DNA of 7,842 nt, taken from contig JASHVQ010000018.1 of assembly GCA_030044485.1 (NCBI GenBank), positions 1-7,842 on the forward strand, in the 5' to 3' direction. Below the pieces are notes generated by a model. That model saw nothing but the letters and a program-made list of their open reading frames with translations. It made no database searches and was not told the origin of the DNA. This document shows positions 1 to 5,578 of the stretch, in pieces (within the stretch, counting starts at the first letter, position 1; every line of letters begins with the position of its first letter). A program made the translations under genes and the position numbers. The DNA comes from Methylovirgula sp. Lineage in GTDB: Bacteria; Pseudomonadota; Alphaproteobacteria; Rhizobiales; Beijerinckiaceae.

Positions 1-241
1 CGTACACGGGAAAAAGGTCGATCTGCATCTGGAATGGCTTTGGGAGCAAAACATCGAGATTACGACGCGCCTTGTCGACACCGTCTCGACGCCGATGCTT
101 CTGAAGACGGTCCAATCGAAAAAGCTCGATCCCAAGCGGCTGATCACGCATCGCTTCACGCTCGACAAAATCGAGGACGCCTATGACACTTTCGGGCATG
201 CCGCGGATACGCATGCGCTGAAGGTCATCATCGCCGCCTAG
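1..241 (+). CDS. Zinc-dependent alcohol dehydrogenase (MDR family), C-terminal fragment
   Basis: Only the last 79 codons are present; the frame starts at base 2 and ends at a TAG at 239-241, so the gene begins outside the window. The visible part reads as the C-terminal part of a medium-chain zinc alcohol dehydrogenase: a segment like NIEITTRLVDTVSTPMLLKT, then KLDPKRLITHRFTLDKIEDA followed by YDTFGHAA and ALKVII. The 'LITHRF-LD-I-DAYDTF' pattern before a final 'ALKVII' strand is typical of Zn-dependent NAD(P)-linked alcohol dehydrogenases. The catalytic zinc and Rossmann residues lie in the missing part, so substrate and cofactor cannot be judged. It converges on the hybrid kinase gene (68-base gap). 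Related dehydrogenases are often found in low-oxygen regulons, which fits the neighbours, but that link is inferred. Confidence 0.88.
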   Translation, partial: VHGKKVDLHLEWLWEQNIEITTRLVDTVSTPMLLKTVQSKKLDPKRLITHRFTLDKIEDAYDTFGHAADTHALKVIIAA

Positions 242-258
242 GCTCGATCTGCGGCGCC

Positions 259-279
259 CCGCCCGATTTGATCGGTCGG
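259..279. terminator. Possible stem-loop between convergent genes
   Basis: The sequence CCGCCCGAT-TTG-ATCGGTCGG can fold into a 9-position stem with one C/T mismatch and a 3-base loop, lying in the 68-base gap between the alcohol dehydrogenase stop (241) and the kinase stop (310). The position suits a shared bidirectional terminator. No T-run follows on either strand, so it may instead be only a 3'-end-stabilising hairpin or chance in GC-rich DNA. Confidence 0.3.
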
Positions 280-309
280 CGGCGGAACGGAGGCCGGTTC
301 GCTGGACTT

Positions 310-2220
310 TTAGCCGAGCAGTTCCCGAAGCCGGGCGGTCAGTTCCTTGGCCGTGTAGGGCTTCTTCAGCCAGCTGCGCGAATCGGCCAATTCCCGGCCT
401 GCGACGCGCGGTTCGGCATAGCCCGACGTGAACAGGATTTTTATCTCCGGCCTGATTGCACGGACTTCTCGCGCCAGTTCATCGCCGGTCATGCCGCCCG
501 GCATGACGATATCGGTGAAGAGCAGCGCGATTTCCGGATGGGCGGCGATGAGCACGAGCGCTTGCGCCGCAGTCGCGGCTTCGATCACCCGGTAGCCGGC
601 ATCCTTGAGGCGCGCGATGGTGACGCGGCGCACGCGTGGATCGTCTTCGACGACGAGGATGGTTTCGTGACCGCGAAGAACGTCTTCGGCCGCCGTCTGT
701 TGGCTCCCGGCCTTGCCTCGGCCGCCGCGGACGGCCGGCAAAAAGAGCCGCACGCTCGTTCCCTGCCCGGGCTCGCTGTAAAGCTGCACGTGGCCACCGG
801 ACTGTTTGACGAAGCCATAGACCATGCTGAGCCCGAGGCCCGTGCCGGAACCCTGCTCTTTGGTGGTGAAGAACGGTTCGAAAGCGCGTTCTTTGACCTC
901 GGGCGACATGCCTATGCCGCTGTCGGTGACGGAAACGAGAACGTAATCGCCGCTGCGAACCTGCGGATACATTTGCACATAGTCGAGATCAAGGTGCGTC
1001 GAGGAGACTTCGATCGTGAGCCGCCCGCCGCGCGGCATGGCGTCCCGCGCGTTGAGCGCGAGATTGAGAAGAGCGTTCTGAAGCTGCGAGGCGTCAACCA
1101 GCACCAGATTGGCGGCGCCCGAGATCGTGGTGCGCAGTTCGACCGTCTCCCCCAACGTGCGGCGCAGCAGGTCGGTAAAATTCGAAATGAGCTGCCCGAC
1201 GTCGGTCAGCGTCGGATTCAGAGGCTGGCGCCGTCCGAAGGCCAGCAATTGGGCGGTGAGCTTGGCGCCGTCATCGGTCGCCTCCTGCGCTTCGCGGAGC
1301 AGCGTGCGCAATTCTTCGTCTTTGACGCGTTTCTCCATCATTTCGAGATTGCCAGAAATGACGGTGAGCAAATTGTTGAAGTCGTGCGCGATGCCCCCGG
1401 TCAGTTGGCCGACGGCCTCCATCTTCTGCGCCTGGCGCAGTTCCTCCTCGATCTTATGCCGGCTGGTCAGATCTCGGATAAATCCGGTGAAGATGCGCTT
1501 GCCGCTTGCGACCGCCTCGCCGACGGCGAGTTCCATGGGAAAAGTACTGCCGTCCCTGCGGATGCCGGTAACGATCCGCCCATAGCCGATGATGCGCCGT
1601 TCTCCGGTCGTCAGATAGCGGGAGATATAGCCGTCATGCGCCTCGCGGTCCGGGGACGGCATGAGCATTTTGACGTTGCGGCCGCAAACATCTCGGGCGC
1701 TATGGCCGAAAAGCTTCTCGGCGGCGGCGCTGAACGACGCCACGATGCCCGCCTCGTCGATGACGACCATGGCTTCGGGCACCGTATCGAGGATGGAGCG
1801 CAGATGCGCTTCGCGCGCCAGAAGGTCGGTCTGGGCGTCTTTCAGCGCGCTGATGTCGTTGTTGGTCTGGATGATGACGAGCCCCGATCGACTTTCTGTT
1901 TCGAGCGCTACCCAGCGGCTGGCCACGGAAACGCTGTGTCCGTCCTTGTGCCGGTGTATCAGCTCGCCACGCCAAGCTCCCGACTCGGCGATTTCGCCGC
2001 GGATGCGTTCGAGCGGCTCCGGGAAGGCTGTGGCCAGCAGGTCGTGCACGACCCGCCCAACCGCCTCGCCGCGCGTCCAGCCGTAAAAGAGCTCGCAACC
2101 CGTGGTCCACCGGCTGATGACGCCGTCGAGCCCATGGACGATCACATTGGCGCCGTCGAGAACCCGGGCAAGTTCGTCGAGCCCTTGCTCCCCGATGGGT
2201 TGGGGTCTTGCCGCTGCCAT
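310..2220 (-). CDS. fixL: FixL-like hybrid histidine kinase (PAS-PAS-HisKA-HATPase-receiver), probable haem O2 sensor
   Basis: Soluble sensor kinase of 636 residues with no membrane segment. Order: PAS 1 about 20-125; PAS 2 about 140-255; HisKA around 259-330 with phospho-His 279 in GGIAHDFNN; HATPase about 370-500 with the N-box NARDAM (390-395), DSGIGM (433-438) and GTGLGLS; C-terminal receiver about 518-636 with acidic pair D526/D527, phospho-acceptor D570 (FTDIVMP) and K620 before Pro. PAS 2 closely follows the FixL haem pocket: AHDGYISRY contains His195 and [10 protein letters not shown] contains Arg215. The 20-residue spacing equals that of the haem ligand His200 and Arg220 of Bradyrhizobium FixL. 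The role would be autophosphorylation when O2 leaves the haem. I chose the ATG at 2220, preceded by AGAGGGG (2229-2223) and 20 bases after the fixK stop; a GTG at 2253 overlapping fixK would add 11 residues. Apo-PAS paralogues with similar motifs exist, so haem binding is likely rather than proven. Confidence 0.88.
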   Translation of the reverse strand: MAAARPQPIGEQGLDELARVLDGANVIVHGLDGVISRWTTGCELFYGWTRGEAVGRVVHDLLATAFPEPLERIRGEIAESGAWRGELIHRHKDGHSVSVASRWVALETESRSGLVIIQTNNDISALKDAQTDLLAREAHLRSILDTVPEAMVVIDEAGIVASFSAAAEKLFGHSARDVCGRNVKMLMPSPDREAHDGYISRYLTTGERRIIGYGRIVTGIRRDGSTFPMELAVGEAVASGKRIFTGFIRDLTSRHKIEEELRQAQKMEAVGQLTGGIAHDFNNLLTVISGNLEMMEKRVKDEELRTLLREAQEATDDGAKLTAQLLAFGRRQPLNPTLTDVGQLISNFTDLLRRTLGETVELRTTISGAANLVLVDASQLQNALLNLALNARDAMPRGGRLTIEVSSTHLDLDYVQMYPQVRSGDYVLVSVTDSGIGMSPEVKERAFEPFFTTKEQGSGTGLGLSMVYGFVKQSGGHVQLYSEPGQGTSVRLFLPAVRGGRGKAGSQQTAAEDVLRGHETILVVEDDPRVRRVTIARLKDAGYRVIEAATAAQALVLIAAHPEIALLFTDIVMPGGMTGDELAREVRAIRPEIKILFTSGYAEPRVAGRELADSRSWLKKPYTAKELTARLRELLG

Positions 2221-2222
2221 CA

Positions 2223-2229
2223 CCCCTCT
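2223..2229 (-). promoter_or_regulatory. Ribosome-binding site deciding the kinase start
   Basis: AGAGGGG on the minus strand lies just upstream of the ATG at 2220. The spacing is short (2 bases after the last G, 4 after AGAGG). No comparable purine tract precedes the alternative GTG at 2253, so the ATG is preferred. The same AGAGGGG heptamer precedes fixK. Confidence 0.55.
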
Positions 2230-2240
2230 GAATTCGAATA

Positions 2241-2990
2241 TCAGTTCGGCCACACCGCCTGGCGCGCGTAGCCGCAGCTCTTATCCTCCTCGTCGCCGTC
2301 TCCGGCAAGCACGACGAGTTTCTCAAGCTTGAGAATTTTAAGACCGTGTCTGCCTATCGAGGCGATGACGCCGCGCCCGATGAGTTTGGTTATGGTCCGG
2401 GAAACGGTCTCGATCGTTAGGCCGAGATAATCGGCCATGTCGAGCCGCGTCATGGCGACTTCGATGACCGGAGTTTCCTGCTTCGCGCCCTTCTTGCGCG
2501 CCATGGCGAGCAGAAAGCTGCAGACCCGTTCTTCGGCGTTCTTGCGGGCGAGAAGCACCATCTGGTCTTGGGCGGCCGCCATCTCGTCGCAAAGCTTGGA
2601 AAACAGCTGCGGGCGAAGTTCGGGCGAACGGTTGATCTCTTCCTGGAACTTGTTGCGCGGGAAACGGCGCACCTGGACATGCGTCACCGCCCCGGCGCTG
2701 TAAAGGTAGCGGTCCTTCAGCGAAACGCCGAGGATATCGCCGGGGTAAAGAAACCCGGTGATCACCCTGCGCCCATCGGCGAGGATCCGGAAAACGCGGA
2801 GCACTCCGTCCATCACTTCAAAAATATGCGAGGCCGCATCGCCCTCCCACAATATCGCCGAACCCGGCTCGAATTTCTCGACCGCTTGTCGGCCGAACAG
2901 GGATTGGAGCGTCGGCCCAACCGGGGCGAATGCCTTGCCATTGACATAGGACTGTGCGGCAAAAGCCGTTTCGGCGTTTTCGGATAACAT
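2241..2990 (-). CDS. fixK: Crp/Fnr-family transcription regulator, FixK type
   Basis: Protein of 249 residues. A cyclic-nucleotide-binding-like beta-roll spans about 30-120 (ILWEGDAASHIFEVMDGVLR, then GRRVITGFLYPGDILG), followed by a dimerisation helix at about 125-165 and a winged HTH at about 172-225. The recognition helix contains ETVSR (194-198); in FNR and FixK the equivalent E..SR residues contact TTGAT half-sites. The N-terminus has no cysteine cluster, and the only cysteines are at 134, 157 and 239, so it is not an FNR-type [4Fe-4S] sensor; oxygen input should come from a partner. The ATG at 2990 is chosen because AGAGGGG (3004-2998) sits 7 bases upstream. The in-frame extension to 3179 would cross the promoter region and the divergent gene. 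It is followed after 20 bases by the FixL-like kinase on the same strand, so the two are probably co-transcribed. FixK normally activates cbb3 oxidase and other microaerobic genes; its targets are not visible here. Confidence 0.88.
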   Translation of the reverse strand: MLSENAETAFAAQSYVNGKAFAPVGPTLQSLFGRQAVEKFEPGSAILWEGDAASHIFEVMDGVLRVFRILADGRRVITGFLYPGDILGVSLKDRYLYSAGAVTHVQVRRFPRNKFQEEINRSPELRPQLFSKLCDEMAAAQDQMVLLARKNAEERVCSFLLAMARKKGAKQETPVIEVAMTRLDMADYLGLTIETVSRTITKLIGRGVIASIGRHGLKILKLEKLVVLAGDGDEEDKSCGYARQAVWPN

Positions 2991-2997
2991 TGAAAGA

Positions 2998-3004
2998 CCC
3001 CTCT
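2998..3004 (-). promoter_or_regulatory. Ribosome-binding site of fixK
   Basis: AGAGGGG on the minus strand, 7 bases before the ATG at 2990. It fixes the start of the FixK-like protein and argues against the longer frame beginning at 3179. Confidence 0.7.
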
Positions 3005-3052
3005 TCGCTGCCTTTCGATGCGTGCAGTGAAGCGGCCTCTTGTGATAGGGAA

Positions 3053-3081
3053 ACGATAGGCGCGTCATCGTTCGTGCAAAA
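3053..3081 (-). promoter_or_regulatory. Candidate activator-dependent promoter of the fixK-fixL operon
   Basis: On the minus strand TATCGT (3058-3053) is a fair -10 element, and 17 bases upstream lies TTTTGC (3081-3076), a poor -35. The GTTACA direct repeat ends one base further upstream (3083). A weak -35 next to an activator box is what an activator-dependent promoter looks like. The predicted transcript start, around 3046, would leave a leader of roughly 55 bases before the fixK ATG. An alternative -10, TATCAC, lies at 3047-3042. The assignment is inferred from spacing only. Confidence 0.35.
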
Positions 3082-3082
3082 T

Positions 3083-3098
3083 TGTAACGGATTGTAAC
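3083..3098 (-). promoter_or_regulatory. K-box-like direct repeat, GTTACA-N4-GTTACA, probable binding site of the divergent OmpR-type regulator
   Basis: The minus strand reads GTTACA ATCC GTTACA: two perfect hexamers with a 10-base period, one helical turn, as expected for a tandem OmpR/PhoB-family dimer. From memory, GTTACA-N4-GTTACA is the K-box described upstream of fixK genes controlled by FxkR in Rhizobium etli. It lies about 93 bases upstream of the fixK ATG and 20 to 32 bases upstream of the divergent regulator's possible starts, so it could control both genes. The AT-rich repeat stands out from its GC-rich surroundings. Confidence 0.75.
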
Positions 3099-3117
3099 AG
3101 GCTTCTCAGAGCGACCT

Positions 3118-3846
3118 TTGACTTCGACTATGACCGAACCGCGCGAACACGTTCTCATCGTCGACGACGATGCGCGCATCCGCCAGATGCTGCTTCGCTA
3201 TTTCGAGGACGAGGGCTATGGGGTGAGTGCCGTGCCGAGCGGGGCCGCCATGCGCGATTGCCTGCGCAAATCCAAAATCGACATCATCCTGCTCGACCTG
3301 ACGCTCGGCGGGGGCGAAGACGGCCTGGCCCTTGCCCGCGAGGTTCGATCGCATTCCGATATGCCCATCATCATGCTGACGGGGCGCGACGACGTGGTGG
3401 ACAGGGTCGCCGGGCTCGAGGTCGGAGCCGACGATTATGTTCCGAAGCCCTTCCATCTTCGCGAGCTGCTGGCCAGGGTGCGAACCGTCCTGCGCCGTCG
3501 CCGGCCGGCCGGCACGACGCCCGGTCAGGAAAGCGATTCCGTGCTTCGCTTCGAAGGCTGGAAGCTCGACATCGGCCGCCGCCAGTTGCTGGCCGCGGAC
3601 GGCACGGAAGTCGTCCTGACGACCGCCGAGTTCGACATGCTTGCTCTTCTGGCCAAGCAGCCTGGGCATGTATTCCGGCGCGACCGACTTATGGATTTGA
3701 CTCGCAACCGCAATCTCGATGCCTTCGACAGGACGATCGACGCGCAGATAGCCCGGCTGCGAAAAAAAATCGAACGCGATCCCAAAAAACCCGCGCTGAT
3801 CAAATCGGTCAGAGGCGTGGGCTACGTCTTTACGGGAAAGCCCTGA
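3118..3846 (+). CDS. fxkR: OmpR/PhoB-family response regulator, FxkR-like
   Basis: Two-domain response regulator. Counting from the ATG at 3130 (238 residues), the receiver spans about 7-122 with acidic residues D12-D14, phospho-acceptor D56 (IILLDL), T84 (IIMLTG) and K106 (VPKPF). A winged-helix effector domain spans about 137-236 with TTAEFDMLALL, an ARLRKKIE recognition-helix region and the closing VRGVGYVF hairpin typical of the OmpR family. The TTG at 3118 has a weak upstream CAGAG and adds 4 residues; the ATG at 3130 has no clear ribosome-binding site, so the start is uncertain. It is divergent from a fixK-hfixL pair and separated from it by a spacer carrying a K-box. On that context I infer it is the FxkR-type partner of the hybrid FixL and the activator of fixK. 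The family assignment is firm; the specific name is inferred. The loop after D56 reads LTLGGGEDG and lacks the usual proline. Confidence 0.85.
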   Translation: MTSTMTEPREHVLIVDDDARIRQMLLRYFEDEGYGVSAVPSGAAMRDCLRKSKIDIILLDLTLGGGEDGLALAREVRSHSDMPIIMLTGRDDVVDRVAGLEVGADDYVPKPFHLRELLARVRTVLRRRRPAGTTPGQESDSVLRFEGWKLDIGRRQLLAADGTEVVLTTAEFDMLALLAKQPGHVFRRDRLMDLTRNRNLDAFDRTIDAQIARLRKKIERDPKKPALIKSVRGVGYVFTGKP

Positions 3847-4325
3847 GGCCGGTCCGGCTGCGGCACTGGGACGTGGGCTCTAAGCGACAGCAGAATGCCG
3901 TGCTCCCAAAGCCGGACGTCACGGCCCGTGAAATGCCTGGTCCAACCGTCCTTTTCCGACGTCCAAATACGGAGCTTTTCGCAGCCTTCGCTCGCTGCGT
4001 GCGCCTCGAGCCAATCCATCAAATCGCCTGCGACGCCCGCCGCGTCGGCGGCGCTGGCGATAACGACGAACGGGACGTCGAGAAGACGCCCCTCGACGGC
4101 GTGATCGCGCGCCGAGGAAATGCAGAGACCCTGCACATAGCCGAGCGGATTGACGGCGACGATCATGTCGCCGATTTCGGGCTGATACGGCCAATGGCTC
4201 TGCATGTTTCGGCACAAGGTCCGCCAAGCTTCGAGATCGAGAGCCGGCGCGACCAAATTGACCAAGGAATAGGCCTTATCCACGCATTCGTCGCTCAACC
4301 GCCCGACTCTATATGTCGCGCCCAT
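3822..4325 (-). CDS. GNAT-like small protein, function unknown
   Basis: Protein of 167 residues, starting at the ATG at 4325 with GAAAGGGA (4341-4334) 8 bases upstream; an upstream in-frame ATG at 4385 lacks such a site and would run through a palindrome. The layout hints at an N-acetyltransferase fold: an N-terminal strand-helix region (YRVGRLSDECVDKAYSLVN), a central pair of strands (DMIVAVN, YVQGLCIS), a hydrophobic strand LLDVPFVVIA, a helix, then CEKLRIWTSE and a C-terminal strand. The acetyl-CoA-binding Q/R-x-x-G-x-G/A motif is not clearly conserved, so it may be a degenerate or non-catalytic GNAT relative. No partner or substrate can be named. Its last 25 bases overlap the 3' end of the convergent response regulator gene. 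Confidence 0.7.
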   Translation of the reverse strand: MGATYRVGRLSDECVDKAYSLVNLVAPALDLEAWRTLCRNMQSHWPYQPEIGDMIVAVNPLGYVQGLCISSARDHAVEGRLLDVPFVVIASAADAAGVAGDLMDWLEAHAASEGCEKLRIWTSEKDGWTRHFTGRDVRLWEHGILLSLRAHVPVPQPDRPQGFPVKT

Positions 4326-4343
4326 GATGCGTTTCCCTTTCTG

Positions 4344-4360
4344 GCGCAAGTTTCGCGCAA
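4344..4360. repeat. Short direct repeat GCGCAA-N5-GCGCAA upstream of the GNAT-like gene
   Basis: Two identical GCGCAA hexamers separated by GTTTC have an 11-base period, just upstream of the ribosome-binding site of the GNAT-like gene (minus strand: TTGCGC-N5-TTGCGC). It could be an operator half-site pair near the transcription start or a chance repeat. Confidence 0.3.
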
Positions 4361-4373
4361 TGGGCGCGCGGGC

Positions 4374-4388
4374 GCGTTGATTCAACGC
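4374..4388. promoter_or_regulatory. 15-base perfect palindrome in the GNAT/mlaD spacer
   Basis: GCGTTGA-T-TCAACGC is a perfect dyad of 7-base arms about a single base, 49 bases upstream of the GNAT-like start codon and within the 122-base gap after mlaD. The one-base centre suits a protein operator better than an RNA hairpin, and no T-run follows. It is not a FixK/FNR box, which needs TTGAT-N4-ATCAA. The binding factor is unknown. Confidence 0.4.
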
Positions 4389-4447
4389 AAGCCATGCAAT
4401 TCTCGGAAGCGCCCGGGCCGCGGGGCATGGTGAACTGGCAGGGCGGG

Positions 4448-5569
4448 TCAGATCGAGTCCGACGTCCAGATTACCAGTTCGGCCATGGCCTGAGCGAAGC
4501 CCTGATCGAAGGCGGCGGCGATTTGCGGAGCGTCCGTTCCCTGCGCCGGCGCGCTCGCCTGGAAGAGTTTCGTCGCGACGATGTGGCCGTTTTGATCCAC
4601 GAGCTTGGCGGAGAACGCGATATTTGCAACGGGGGCGGGACTCATGGCGATCGTGAAATCGCGCAGGTCGATGAGCAGCTGATCACTGGAGGCGAGCTGC
4701 TGTTCGGGAGAGGCGGCCGCCACCTGAATGCCGGCATCTTCGAAACTCTCGACCGCTTTGGCCTGAACGAGGTTGGGCAAAGCGTCGCTCCATTGCGCAT
4801 CGCCGAATGGCGAAATTTGGCCATCTGGCGCGCGCGCAAGCATTCGCTGCGTCTGCAGCGCGACAACGGCGGTAGGCATGGCGACCAGAAGCTGGCCTTT
4901 CGGAGCGCGGCCCGGAGCCGGCGATTTTGGCAGCAGCAGATCGAAGGTCGGCTTCGGCTTCTCGGCGGGGCCGCCGCCGGCCAAGCGCTCGAGCCCGGCC
5001 ATGATCCCGTCAATGCGGTTGGAATTGCGCGCCAGAGCGCCGGAGAAGGTTTTAATGTTGTCGATCGTGCTCTTTATCCCTTCCGAATTGTCGCTCAGGA
5101 TTTTATCGACGTGTTGCAAGGCTTGGCGCGCGGCCTGCGTGAGATCCTGCGCCGCGCCCGGTTCGGCCACGAGAACAGGTTCGCCCGAAGCGGTGGAGAG
5201 CAGAGGCGCGCCCGGCGTCCCGCCATTGAGAGAGATGGCTGGCGTTCCCAGCAAACCTTGAAATGAGACGCCGACCTTGGTGTCGGCGCGCAGCGGCGTA
5301 TCCTTGTCGACCGCTATGGTTGCGGTGACGCCGCGCGGATCATGCGGATCGAGTCCGAGCGCCGTGACTTCGCCCACGCGAATGCCGTTGAACTGCACGG
5401 CTGCGCCGATCTGCAAACCGGCGACGGATTCCTCGAACCGAATTCGATAGAAGGCGCGGGCGCCGAGGCCGCCGCCGTTGTTGTTCAGCCAATAGACGAA
5501 GCCGAATCCGGCGGCGATGATCGTCAGCACGAAAAGTCCGACCGCGATGTAGCGCGCGTGGGTTTCCAT
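4448..5569 (-). CDS. mlaD: MCE (MlaD-like) lipid-binding subunit fused to a PqiC-like auxiliary domain
   Basis: Protein of 373 residues. It has an N-terminal membrane anchor at about 8-28 (YIAVGLFVLTIIAAGFGFVY), an MCE domain at about 39-117 (VQFNGIRVGEV, then VSFQGLLGTPAISLNGG) and a helical, Gln/Asn/Ser-rich stretch at about 138-198. A further domain, about 206-369, resembles the ABC transport auxiliary lipoprotein family (PqiC/YmbA, DUF330): QLLVAMPTAVVALQTQRMLA, then WSDALPNLVQAKAVESFEDAG, LLIDLRDFTIA and an ending in LVIW. MCE proteins bind lipids in the periplasm and deliver them to or from the MlaE-MlaF transporter. The protein has no cysteine at all, so the PqiC-like part is not a lipoprotein here and is held by the N-terminal anchor. 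The ATG at 5569 is preceded by GAGG (5580-5577), which overlaps the mlaF stop codon, so translation is probably coupled. It is the last gene of the operon. Confidence 0.88.
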   Translation of the reverse strand: METHARYIAVGLFVLTIIAAGFGFVYWLNNNGGGLGARAFYRIRFEESVAGLQIGAAVQFNGIRVGEVTALGLDPHDPRGVTATIAVDKDTPLRADTKVGVSFQGLLGTPAISLNGGTPGAPLLSTASGEPVLVAEPGAAQDLTQAARQALQHVDKILSDNSEGIKSTIDNIKTFSGALARNSNRIDGIMAGLERLAGGGPAEKPKPTFDLLLPKSPAPGRAPKGQLLVAMPTAVVALQTQRMLARAPDGQISPFGDAQWSDALPNLVQAKAVESFEDAGIQVAAASPEQQLASSDQLLIDLRDFTIAMSPAPVANIAFSAKLVDQNGHIVATKLFQASAPAQGTDAPQIAAAFDQGFAQAMAELVIWTSDSI

Positions 5570-5578
5570 CGATTCGCC

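Larger units (their letters stand above)
2991..3117. other. Divergent regulatory spacer between fixK and the OmpR-type regulator
   Basis: This is a 127-base non-coding spacer with start-to-start divergent genes. It holds the fixK ribosome-binding site, a candidate fixK promoter and the GTTACA direct repeat. No good -35/-10 pair was found by eye for the rightward regulator; the nearest -10-like hexamers are the TGTAAC copies of the repeat itself, which would place that promoter under the bound protein. Confidence 0.6.

Noticed and set aside
271..285. TTGATCGGTCGGC near the left end as a FixK/FNR box
   Set aside because: Only the left half-site TTGAT is present; the right half does not resemble ATCAA, and it lies between two gene ends rather than at a promoter.
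268..2271. 667-codon open frame on the + strand opposite the kinase gene
   Set aside because: It mirrors the kinase almost exactly. The kinase strand encodes complete PAS, HisKA, HATPase and receiver motifs, whereas this frame shows no recognisable domain and is rich in the Arg/Gly/Asp/His residues expected from antisense GC-rich codons.
2991..3179. N-terminal extension of FixK by 63 residues to an ATG at 3179
   Set aside because: It would pass through the promoter, the K-box and the start of the divergent regulator; the ATG at 2990 has a strong ribosome-binding site and gives normal family length.
3897..3930. Inverted repeat GCCGTG ... CACGGC near the end of the GNAT-like gene as a terminator
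   Set aside because: The arms are only 6 bases with a long loop, it lies inside coding sequence, and no T-run follows.
3258..4433. 391-codon open frame on the + strand overlapping the response regulator and GNAT-like gene
   Set aside because: It is out of frame with the clear OmpR-type coding sequence and shows no domain; arginine/proline-rich composition marks it as a frame artefact.
4394..5266. 290-codon open frame on the + strand opposite the MCE gene
   Set aside because: It is an antisense shadow with no domain, no ribosome-binding site and arginine-rich composition.
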